A DNA stretch of 64,000 nucleotides from Mesorhabditis belari (taxonomy: Eukaryota; Nematoda; Chromadorea; Rhabditida; Rhabditidae). The stretch covers positions 725,001 to 789,000 of the forward strand of contig CAUEEP010000913.1 in NCBI GenBank assembly GCA_958450365.1. The letters are read 5' to 3'. Numbering within the stretch: position 1 is the stretch's first letter; every line of letters begins with the position of its first letter. A program made the translations under genes and the position numbers. The notes under the pieces are model-generated. The model was not told the DNA's origin. It searched no databases and saw only the letters and a list, made by a program, of their open reading frames with translations. This document shows, piece by piece, positions 23,630-33,852 of this stretch.

Positions 23630-25535
23630 ATGCGTAAGTTTTTACACGTTTTATGGCTTTTGTTGTTTTAAAATCCATTTAAATCTGTTATTTTTTGTGT
23701 TTGCCTTTCATGTCAGCACGTGTAATTTGAAAAGTTTGACCAAAATTCGTTCTTATTTTTATTCTTTAGCTCACGACGGGCCGATACAGCTAAAGAATGG
23801 ACAAATACTCGGCAAACGATGGAAAATAATAAAGAAGATCGGAGAGGGAGGATGTGGATCGGTATATAAAGTGAGTAGTCTAAGTATTTATTGATTTCAT
23901 TTTTATTCTTTAGGTCGAAGAAACGACCACCAAAGTCGAAGCCGCATTGAAAGTCGAAAGCAACTACGTTCCTGGCGGTAGTGTGCTCAAATTGGAAGTT
24001 TCGGTGAGTTTCAATCTTTTTGTTTAAAACATTCCTATTTTTATTTAGGTGCTTCGAAGGCTTTATGGGAAACCCAATGTGTGTCAACTGCTGCATTCGG
24101 GCAAAAACAACACTTACTCGTACATGGTGATGACACTTCTCGGCGAATCTCTCAATCATCTTTTCCGGTTAGTTTTTATCTATCTAATAACTGAAAAACT
24201 TTGGATTTTCAGGAAATGTGGCCGAGAGATCAGCGTCTCGACACAAGTTCGCCTGGGATTAAACATCTTGCATGGATTGAAGCAGCTTCACGATGTAAGT
24301 TTTGATCATTTGCTAAACTTTCAGTGTTTACTGGTATGTACTATTCTTCTAGATTGGATACATACACCGTGACATCAAACCAGCCAACTTCGCCATCGGT
24401 CCAACTGGAACACAAGTTTGTTAAGAAGATTTGACCAATTTTAAATGTTGGCTTTAGGCTGCCCACTTCATCCATATTCTTGATTTCGGCCTGTCACGCG
24501 AATTCGTTCAACGCAGCAGCGATGGAAAGATGACAATGCGACGTCCAAGAACTCGATGTTTGTTCAGGTTAGTTATTACTTGTCTTCATCAATGTTAATT
24601 TGCTATTCTTTTTAGGGGAACAACTCGCTATTGCTCGCTGAACACACATGACAAAGGGGAGCAATCGAGGGTTTGTTTAATATTTATTAATTTTGATCTC
24701 TTTGTTTCGTTTAGGTTGACGATCTGTGGTCATTGCTCTACGTGATGGCCGAGCTTCGAGGAACGCTTCCATGGCATGCCAGTCGGTAATCCGGATTATA
24801 TATACTTTTTGTCTATAATGCTATTTTTAGAGACAAGAAGAAGGTGGCTGAAATGAAGCGGTCAACAGCCGATAAGATGTTACTCTACAACAGCCCTGTC
24901 CAACTCCTCGATTTCGCCGAACACCTTCGGTTTGTTTTTTAATTGAATTCATTCATTACAAATTTAGTGAGCTCAACTACTACACCCGTCCGAACTACAA
25001 GAAACTCGCCGATTTGCTGAACGAGGTGATGGCCGAAGGATCCTTCAAAGTATGTTAATTAAAAGAATTCTTAATTTTACTTGGTCTTGGTTTAGTTCAC
25101 GGATCAATGGGATTGGGAGAAGAGCAGCTGTCTTCGACGTATTCTCAACAACAAAGAAAAGGAAAAGGAAAAGGAGAAGCGTGAGTAATACATTGTAAAT
25201 TGGTGGTTATATATTAACAATATTTGTTTAGCTCAACCCGTCTCTCTGGAGGAAATTCAACAGGTCAAAGCGATGCAATCGGCAGAAAAGGTTGAAGAAC
25301 AAAATATGATGCAGGTAAATTGTCTTTCTTTTTTATTTTCTAAACTTTTTCTTTAGCCGATCAGCAGTCAAGAGCGTGTCGACTACAACCCCGGCTTGAC
25401 GAATCAATTGCCACAGGTATGTGAAAACGTTCCTTTGTACTCTTTGTTTACCATTCATCTATTTAGGCCACTTATAACGACATCAACAATCCATTCCCGA
25501 TCGAAGATTTCGACACGTCTCCACTCGGCTTCTGA
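23630..25535 (+). CDS. CK1/TTBK-like protein kinase (nematode-expanded family)
   Basis: Serine/threonine kinase of the casein-kinase-1 / tau-tubulin-kinase-like group, which is greatly expanded in nematodes and often linked to the male germ line. Exon 1 holds only ATGC; it joins to give MPHDGPIQLKNGQ. Kinase landmarks: glycine loop KIGEGGCGSVYKV, catalytic Lys in AALKVES, MTLLGESLNHLF, catalytic loop YIHRDIKPANFAIG, DFGLSREF, then the CK1-type RGTTRYCSLN in place of the usual APE, and VDDLWSLLYVMAEL. All catalytic residues are present, so it should be active. The tail is Lys/Glu-rich and then Gln-rich, ending DFDTSPLGF. Every intron is about 40-55 bp. Confidence 0.92.
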
Positions 25536-26131
25536 TTGATTAACGATCTACTCATCGCGTTCAAGAACTCTCGTCTCATCAACAAATGAAAATTTCAGCC
25601 TTCATAAAGAATGTTTTATCAAAATCGACCTGTTGAATCATTTTAAATATTTATTCGTATTGTCGTGCTATTCGTATTATTTGTATTATTCGTAAATATA
25701 TATATATATATATAAATGGTGGTGCGGTATTGTCATAGTTCCCATTTTGCGATGAATGAATACAAAACGTTAAATAAAGGTGCTGCCAATTCTGTTTTCT
25801 CTCTTGATGATATGTCTGTTACACAACACCTTATTTTATGATTGAATGTTTTTTTCTTACTCCTGACTGCTACTGTGACTTAATCTTACACCAAACCAGA
25901 TTAGAAATGATGGTTCAATAGATTTTTGAAAGATTGGAGATGAAGTTGCTGTGGTCTCTTTTTTTTCTCTCGAACTCTCCCTTTCCTCAATCGTTCACAC
26001 CCTGTTAAGACGTGTTGGGCGGAAAAACATTTCGTAAGGGCCTATGTTATGTTGAATTTAACTTAACCCTGAACTCCATCAGTATCAATCGCGCTTTCTT
26101 TTTTCTCCTAATATGATTTATCTTTTAGTTG
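25536..26131. other. Spacer downstream of the CK1-like kinase
   Basis: Contains a TA dinucleotide run near 25696-25714 and AATAAAGG at about 25773. No gene recognised. Confidence 0.5.
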
Positions 26132-26457
26132 ATGGGAAATCCAACTTGGTGGCCGTATCCAATACCACCGAATGTTGCTTTCAGGAAATCGCTAGTTGTT
26201 GTTGCAGGTTAGTTTTTTATTTCGCTCGATTGAACAGTGAACGTTTTAGGTGTTTTTGTCGGCGCGGCAATCATCAATTCTATTTATCAACCGTTCAAGG
26301 TTTGCTTTTTTTTGTCTTTTTCATATTCGAGTTTTCAAATTGTCTAGTTTAGGGGTACGAGGAGGAATTGGAAAAAGGAAAAACCGAATTACTGCGAAAA
26401 TATAAAGCGAAACATGAAGATCGAATACGACAGGGATATCAATCAATTGACAAATGA
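26132..26457 (+). CDS. Small single-span membrane protein, 76 residues
   Basis: Three exons encode MGNPTWWPYPIPPNVAFRKS, then a hydrophobic span LVVVAGVFVGAAIINSIY, then a charged amphipathic tail GYEEELEKGKTELLRKYK ending QSIDK. The ATG is three bases after a TTTTAG acceptor. The design (short N-terminus, one membrane helix, basic/acidic helix) resembles small mitochondrial inner-membrane proteins such as SMIM20/MITRAC7 or small complex I subunits, but I cannot assign it. It ends 153 bp before the RAD54 start and may be co-transcribed with it. It is too small and too split to show as one open frame, but all three splice junctions keep the frame. Confidence 0.75.
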
Positions 26458-26610
26458 TAATAAGAAATTTAGCGTTAGGTGTATAAATATTTAACAAATT
26501 ATTTTGGTTCTTAATCATATTTGGTCAGATGTCCCGACTTTTTCTATAATTTGTTTATTAAAATTTTCGTGCGGAGAGACTTTTTAGACCTTTACTTTGA
26601 TTTTAGCTCA

Positions 26611-29600
26611 ATGAGCCGAACTAACGATTTTCTGGATGGATTCAACGATTTTGGTGATTTTGCTGTTGAGAAGTGGACTCCACTAACTCGAAAAAATAAA
26701 ACTCCTGCACAGGTATCACAGCTTTGAAGTGGAGTTTTGAGTTTCCAATAAGCAATTTTAGGATTTGAAAAGGTCAAAGACTGTGGGCTCAAAACCCAGC
26801 GAAACTAAAAGAGGTCGAAAACCAAAGAATGGGCACCACTTGGGAGAATCAAATAAAGAAGACGTTGAGTAATGCTTTTACTTTAATAATAAGTAAACTC
26901 TTAATTTAGAAGTTCAAAAAAAATTCTGAAAGATACGGATAATACTCCAAGTACTAGCAAAATGCAAAAAAACAAGGTTAGTTTTATCATTGCTTAATTA
27001 ATCGAGCTAAAGATGGAAGAAAAGCTGATTGATAATTACAGATTGATGTCGTTACATTGAATGATGACGACTTCTTTGTTTTACCGCCTGCTTTTCACAT
27101 CGAGAAACCGGAAAAAAAAAGAATGAGGTTGGATTTTATGTATTAACCTTAATATTTGGTTTAGAGCATCTTCATGTATTGAAGTGCTTGATGTTGAAGA
27201 AGTTGAAAAAGAAAATGAGCCTCCAAAAAAAAATCCAAAGATGCCAAGTCAAGAAAAATCACCCTCAAAGTCGTCTACAGCTTTATCGCCGGAGAATGAA
27301 GTTGGGGAAGTTGAAAAAGAGAATGAGCCTTCAAGAAAGAGTCCTAAGATGCCAAGTCAAGAAAAATCACCCTCAAAGTCGTCTACAGCTTTATCGCCGG
27401 AGAATGAAGCTGCACCAAAAAACCAGGAAACATCGCCGTCAGGAACATCTGGGACTTTGTCTACTAACAATTCGAATAGCATGCCTACTAGTTCGCGCCC
27501 ACCCATTTTTGGTTAGTGTAGAAGATCTCCTTTTTAATAGTTAGTTTAGCTAAGATGAAGCCGATTTTATCAACTCCTTTACCGACTAGAGAAAAATCGA
27601 GCGAGGTAGTTCTTTTTATTACATTCATTGCATCATCATAAATTTCAGAAACGCCGTTCACTCGGTCTTTCAAAACAAAATACTTCTGTTACACCGGGAT
27701 CGTTTTTATCTCCAATTGTTTCGAAAGAAGCGAAAAATGAAAATGGTATATAATTTTGCAAATTGTTAATTCAAAATAACGATAGAGACAAAAGAAGAAA
27801 AACAGAGGGTTTTGGGTCTTCAAAAGACGTTTGCAAGCACACAAGCGAGCACAAGTTTTAAGTAAGTATATATTTTTTTCTTTTTTTAAGTTAGTATGCG
27901 TTTAGAAGTCCAATTGTTCAACAAGCTGAAAAGAAACGTGGAAGAAAGCGCGGACCTCAAATTCCACAATTTGATCGAACGGAAGTGATAGACCCGATGC
28001 GTTTGAAATTGGTGGACAAATTCAAGGTTTGAAATAATGGCTTTGCCAGGTATCATCATCTTTAGAATTTGAAAGAAATGATGGATCGAGATTCAGCATT
28101 ACACGAAGCTCTCATAAAGAAACTCCTGCTTCAGCCTTTTAAGATGCCAATGGCTGGCTATAGCTGTGAGTAGTGGTTCAGGCTTTTTAATACTATTTTT
28201 CTGTAGTTTCTGGACGAGCACTTGGTATGGCAAGAAATGGAAAGCGAATGGCATTATTTGATCCGTATGCAGAAAACGCTCTTGTGCTGTATGCTCCGCC
28301 ACAACTTTCCGCTCATGAAGAACTCCATCAAAAAGAGGAAGAAAAGCTGGTTTGTTGTTTTTTAAAGCTTTGAATATTTTGTTATAAATTTATAAGCATT
28401 TAGGTGCATGTGGTGGTAGATCCAGTGTTGAGCGCCATTCTTCGACCACATCAACGTGAAGGCGTAGAATTTATGTGAGTTTTCTGACAAATTTTCCCCA
28501 AGTCTTTGATTAGGTACAATTGTGTGACTGGACGTAATGTTGAAAATTTCAACGGATGTATCATGGCCGACGAAATGGGATTAGGGAAAACACTTCAGGT
28601 AAAATATGATTGACGTTTTAGCCATTTTGATACATTTTAGTGTATCTCCCTTGTTTGGACCTTACTCCGCCAAAGCCCCGAAGCAAAGCCAGAGTTTACG
28701 AAGGCTATTATTGTTTGTCCAAGCAGTTTGGTGAAGGTTTGTGAATTTACATTGCTACTTAAATATCTCTAACTTTATTTAGAATTGGGATAAAGAAATC
28801 AAAAAGTGGCTGGGAACAAGAGTCAATTCGCTGACTATGGATAATGGCTCACGCGAAGATATTATGCAGCGCTTAAGTGAGTCTAATTTGGTAATCTGTG
28901 AAATATATTATTTAGCTACTTTTATGAATGACCTTCGAATTCGCGCCGCCACACCTGTGCTAATCATTTCTTATGAAACATTTCGCATATACAGCTCTAT
29001 TTTACATGCAAAAGAAGTAGGAATGGTCATTTGTGACGAGGTATTTTATTTGTTTCGAGAGTTTAATTCAAGATTGATTAGGGGCATCGATTAAAAAACA
29101 GTGAAAATCTCACGTATCAAGCATTGAGTGGATTGAACTGTAAACGTAGAGTATTGATCTCTGGAACGCCTATTCAAAATGATCTTCTTGAATATTACAG
29201 GTACAGAGTTCTAAAATTTATTTATTACTTCGTTATAGTTTGATCAACTTCGTGAACCCAGGCTTATTGGGTACAGCTATGGAATTCAAAAAACGTTTCG
29301 AGAATATTATTCTCAAAGGAAGAGATGCTTCTGCAACCAATGAGATGCAAAAACGAGGTTGGAAAAGAAGCAGTAAAAAGTTACAATTTTGTTTAGGTGA
29401 AACAGCCACATCAGAGATGGCAGCTCTTGTAGAGAAATGTATTATTCGACGCACTAGTGCTCTACTCACAAAATATCTTCCGGTTCATTTACCCATTAAT
29501 TTTAATAAGAAACTTTTTAGGTCAAATACGAACACATTATTTGTTGTCGTTTGACAGAATTGCAGGAGTCAATCTACAATAAGTTGATCGAGACAGAAAA

Positions 29601-31085
29601 GAAGGTAAGCTACATATGCTACAGGAGTATCTATGAGCAATTTATCGTTTAGTTACGTGTTCGTGAAGAGGCCACCAAAGAGGGCGGTGGAGCCTCGGCG
29701 CTTTCCTTCATCACTCATCTAAAGAAGCTTTGTAACCACCCACAACTTGTCTACGATGAAGTGAAAAAGCCGGACAACCGATTCCACAGTATACTCTTTT
29801 ATAAAGTTAAAGTTTCATCGGATTTAGATAGCTTAAATTTGTTTCCTGAGACATTTGGTGGTCGTGGCTTTGATCCATCATGCTCTGGAAAAATGAAGGT
29901 AAATACTCACTTGCCGCACACGCATAACATTGTTCTAGGTTCTCGATTATCTATTAGCTGTAACGAAAAAGACGACCAACGACAAATTCGTACTCATCAG
30001 TAACTACACGCAGACTATTGATCAATTTGAAGGAGTACGTGTTTTTTTCCGTTAGTTTAAAGCTTGCGATTTAGTTGTGTCGACTAAGAGGTTATGGATT
30101 TGTTCGTTTGGATGGTTCGATGTCGATTAAAAATCGGGCTAAAATTGTTGAAAAGTTCAATGACCCCGAGGTATTGTTTCTTAACCCGCCATTGTTATGA
30201 AGTTTAGAGTTCCGAGTTCTGTTTTCTGCTTTCATCGAAGGCTGGTGGTTGTGGACTGAATCTTATTGGAGCGAATCGGTTTGCGTTTCTTCGTTTTTCA
30301 ACAATGGAATAACTTCAGACTTGTGATGTTCGACCCTGATTGGAATCCAGCTAATGATGATCAAGCGATGGCTCGTGTTTGGAGAGATGGACAAAAGAAA
30401 AATTGCTTTATTTATCGATTACTCGCGGTAAGCTTTGAAGTTTGGATGTCAATTAATATTGTTTTACTTTAGACTGGTTCGATTGAAGAAAAGATGTTCC
30501 AAAGACAAACACATAAGAAAGCGCTTTCAAATTGTGTTGTGGATGCGGGGCAAGATGTTGCAAGGCATTTCAGGTTTTTTTTGTAGAGTAATTTACAAAC
30601 ATCATTTACGTTTAGTTCCGATCAACTTCGAGAGTTGTTCAAGCTCGAGGCTGACTGTGCATCAGATACTCACAATAAGTCAGTTTCTATTTGTTTGGCG
30701 TTTAGAAGAAAAATCAATATTTAGGGTTAAATGCAAAAGATGTGCCGCGGGAATGGAAACGGTCGATCCTCCCGTTAACTCGGATTGTGCTTCTGATTTG
30801 CAACATTGGCATCACGCCGAGAAAGACTGCAAAAAGGTTTGTAATATGGTTGGCCCTGTAACTGGTTTTTTGCAGATCTCTGACGTCGTGTTGAGGTCGG
30901 TCTTTGAATGTGGATCGATATCCTTTATTTTCCATCAGAAATCGCATAACGTTGCCGTGGAACCGAAATCAAAAGTTAGTCCTTTAGAAAGGCCATCTGA
31001 TTTCTTTTTATAGGCAAAAGAGGAAGAAGATCCCGAGTACAAAGAAGAGAAAGAGGATGCTTATGATTCTTGTGACGATGATTAA
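26611..31085 (+). CDS. RAD54: RAD54 homologous-recombination DNA translocase
   Basis: SWI2/SNF2-family ATPase that partners RAD51 in strand exchange and chromatin remodelling at breaks. The N-terminus ([20 protein letters not shown]) is acidic and then charged, with a recent 36-residue tandem duplication. The helicase core is complete: [13 protein letters not shown], motif [31 protein letters not shown], motif II CDEGHRLKN across a splice, motif [18 protein letters not shown], the RAD54-type NPGLLG loop, [30 protein letters not shown], motif [21 protein letters not shown], motif [17 protein letters not shown], and motif [16 protein letters not shown]. The tail is acidic, ending YDSCDDD. The ATG follows a TTTTAG acceptor by four bases. 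Introns are mostly 40-60 bp. This is RAD54 rather than RAD54B by overall motif text, but that distinction is moderate. Confidence 0.95.
27199..27414 (+). repeat. 108-bp in-frame tandem duplication in RAD54
   Basis: Unit 1 (27199-27306) and unit 2 (27307-27414) are nearly identical and 36 codons long, each containing [20 protein letters not shown]. The stretch from the AAGATGCCAAG word to the end of each unit is identical, pointing to a recent duplication in the disordered N-terminal region. Confidence 0.9.
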
Positions 31086-31141
31086 ATGATTAAATTAAAT
31101 TAAATTTTTTTGCATTTCGTGATTTGCTTTTAGTATAAGTG

Positions 31142-31280
31142 TTACGTCCGATCTAGACTGATTCTAGACCGGACGTTCGACCTCACTTCACTCTAGAGCG
31201 GACGTCCGATTGTTTGAAAAAAAATGGATACAAGTTCTTTATCGGACGTCCTATCTAGAATCAGTCTAGATCGGACGTAA
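31142..31280. mobile_element. 139-bp foldback element with perfect 27-bp terminal inverted repeats
   Basis: The left end TTACGTCCGATCTAGACTGA (continuing TTCTAGA) is an exact inverted copy of the right end. Counting the outer TA as target duplication gives an element starting CGTCCG. Internal words CGGACGTCCGAT recur, as in the distinct element at 62313-62540. Confidence 0.8.
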
Positions 31281-31283
31281 TAT

Positions 31284-31942
31284 ATGAACATAGATGTTTA
31301 TTTTTGTCTGAAATATCGATTTTCTTGATCTTATAATTACGGGTGTTCAAAATAGATACTTGTGAAGTTTTTGTTTGTTAAATCAATGTGAATAAATTAT
31401 TCTTTTCAGTGCAAGAAAGATTGCAAAACAGAAGTTACAGGGCTCGATTAGGCTTGGGGAATAGTGGCTAACACGTGGGAAGAGCTGAAATTTTTCATTA
31501 GAAATCGATAAATTAACATTTAAAGCCCAAATAAAGAAAGTTCTCGGTGTAAGAGCTCAGAAAACTCGATAGAGCTCAGAGATTGAGCATTTAGCTGCTT
31601 GAATTAGAGTGTTGGCTGTGCGGCTTATCTTGAAATTGTTTTGAAAATGGGTCAAGGGGACAAAGGTGAAATTTGAGACGTAAAGAGATGGGAGCATGTG
31701 TCTGATAGTGAAGAAAAAGGAGAATACACGTGATTGTTTCAAACGTTTCTTTGGGTGATCTATGTTGTGTGCAATGAGGGATACGGTAGCTTTTGTAAAA
31801 GATCAGTTTTGGATCCTAGTTACTGTAATGTGTTGATCTACGGTCTTTTTCTAAAACGTGTCAACTTTCTCGACTACCGTAATCTTGTCTTATGCAAGAT
31901 GTCTCTTTTGCATCCTTTCAGATCCTTTCCCCACGGATCAGA
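31284..31942. other. Repeat-rich spacer, no gene
   Basis: Nothing coding recognised. From about 31854 an outer pair of arms (ACGTGTCAACTTTCTCGACT with a diverged complement at about 32400-32450) surrounds the hAT-like element, suggesting nested insertion. Confidence 0.4.
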
Positions 31943-31950
31943 GCAAAAGT

Positions 31951-32378
31951 GGGGGTGGGACAAATGCGACCTTTTTTTTGCGCACCTGGACATTTGCGCA
32001 CCTTTTTTTTGCTGGAAAAGGCCTTAGGAAAGGCCGTAGAGCTTCGAAAATATTTCGAAAATTTTTCCATATAAGGGAATCGTATGCGTGGATTCCGAAT
32101 TTCGACAAATCAGACCTCGCTAACACGTCAAATTTGGGCTAAAAGGCAAAAACTGCGGAAAAGCGTTAAGTTGCGTAGTTTTTGCCTTTTAACCCAAATT
32201 TGACGTGTCAGCGAGGTCTGATTTGTCGAAATTCGGAATCTACGCATACGATTCCCTTATATGGAAATGTTTTCGAAATATTTTCGAAGCTCTACGGCCT
32301 TTCCTAAGGCCTTTTCCAGCAAAAAAAGGTGCGCAAATGTCCAGGTGCGCAAAAAAAGGTCGCATTTGTCCCACCCCC
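31951..32378. mobile_element. 428-bp hAT-like foldback MITE with exact 8-bp target duplication
   Basis: The ends are GGGGGTGGGACAAATGCGAC and its inverted complement, and nearly the whole element is one long palindrome with arms of about 200 bp. It is flanked on both sides by GCAAAAGT (31943-31950 and 32379-32386). Eight-base target duplications are the hAT superfamily hallmark. Other copies: 37581-37932 and 48444-48827. No coding capacity. Confidence 0.9.
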
Positions 32379-32386
32379 GCAAAAGT

Positions 32387-32870
32387 TGAAATTAAAGAAG
32401 AATTAGAGTCGAGATTACGGTAGCTTTGGAAGGTGACACGTTTTAGAAGCATTTTCCGAGAAAGACACGTACTTACTTTTTCACCAGATTCCATTTGGTG
32501 TTATTTTAGGGTAATCGGAGTGTGCTGAAAAGCTGTAATAATATACGGCATTTCCCCGCTCGTCATTCATTCATCACAGTATTTACAGAAACACTTTTTA
32601 AAGTGCACTTTTGTTGATAGATTCGAAGAGAAACGTATAGAAATCCTTTTTGAAGAGCTTTATTTGAATCCTCTTTCTTTTTTTTTTCTGATGAGTAAAC
32701 GAAAATCGGGAAATCTCAATGGGAAAAATAACGAGAAAAACAATGAATCATAAAAGAGAATTTGGGAAAAAAAGGAAACTGGTGAAATGGATGGAATAAC
32801 AATATAGGTACATACACACACACACAAATATTTAAGGAGAATAGTTTCGCGAGTGAAGGAGAAGTCGATT
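32387..32870. other. Spacer, no gene
   Basis: AT-rich with a short CACACACA run near 32817. No gene recognised. Confidence 0.4.
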
Positions 32871-32936
32871 CTTTTGTATCGATTTTCTATCTAACTTTTC
32901 TTTTGTTTGGATGAATCTTTTGGTTGAACAAAAAAA

Positions 32937-33155
32937 GCTAAGCCAAAGCTAGGCCAAAGCTAGGTCCAAGCCAGGCCAAAGCCAGGCCAAAGCTAGGCCA
33001 AACCAGGCCAAAGCTAGGCCAAAGCTAGGTCCAAGCCAGGCCAAAGCCAGGCCAAAGCCAGGCCAAAGCTAGGCCAAAGCTAGGCTAAAGCTAGGCTAAA
33101 GCTAGGCTAAAGCTAGGCTAAAGCTAGGCTAAAGCTAGACTGAAGCTAGGCCAAA
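32937..33155. repeat. AAAGCTAGGCC minisatellite, flanked by direct repeats
   Basis: About 18-19 units of a roughly 12-bp word (AAAGCTAGGCCA and variants CCAAGCCAGGCC, AAAGCTAGGCTA). Left and right flanks (about 32864-32936 and 33154-33228) are near-identical 70-bp direct repeats starting GTCGATTCTTTTGTATCGAT. A short array of the same word lies at 35009-35061. Confidence 0.9.
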
Positions 33156-33230
33156 GTCGATTCTTTTGTATCGATTTTCTATCTATCTTTTCTTTTGTTT
33201 GGATGAATCTTTAGGTTAAACAAAAAAAAG

Positions 33231-33852
33231 TTACTGTTTTTTCTAAAAGATGCGCCCAGAAAAAGTCACCGTAATCCCCATTGTCTTCTTTGAAAACATT
33301 GGATGCCATTGTCTTTTTCTTTGTCAACCTCGGCTCATTCGTTTGGCTCATTTGGCTTAACCGCAACCGGATTACTGCTTTTTTTTAACGCGCACCTTAG
33401 AAATCGAAGTGAATCGACTGAGGGTTAAAAGTAGAAAATACTGGTCTTAAATCATATCATTATTATTAAAACCCGCAAATTTCTGAGCGCAAAGCAAAGC
33501 AAAATTCAACGAATATCTTGCTTTCTAAAAAATTCCCTTTAGCCGTAACCACACAGAATTTATTTTTCCAGAAACACCTCATACACTTTTCAATGCTACT
33601 AACTATAAGTACGATATTTTGCCGAATTTTTGCGCTGTCCTTTTCCCCAGGATCCAGACCAATTTTCGGTCTCACACAAAATGTCCCTTTTTTTGTTTTA
33701 TCAGAAATTTTCTGAACCGGATCCCCCATGCCTATATAAATGAATTTTTCTTCTCAAAGCGGCTCTTATCTAATTTGAAAAGGTTTTTCTGATTATTCAC
33801 GTTCCACTGTGTTTTATTTGCAGATATTTCAACGATTGCTACATTGGCTACA
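33231..33852. other. Region upstream of the lysozyme gene
   Basis: No gene recognised. A minus-strand open stretch at 33466-33729 has no recognisable domain or splice context and I do not call it. Confidence 0.4.

Noticed and set aside
31734..32494. Several open frames on both strands near 32 kb
   Set aside because: They lie in the hAT-like palindrome and mirror each other; no protein family.
33466..33729. 87-codon minus-strand frame near the lysozyme promoter
   Set aside because: No recognisable domain, no splice context, AT-rich low-complexity surroundings.
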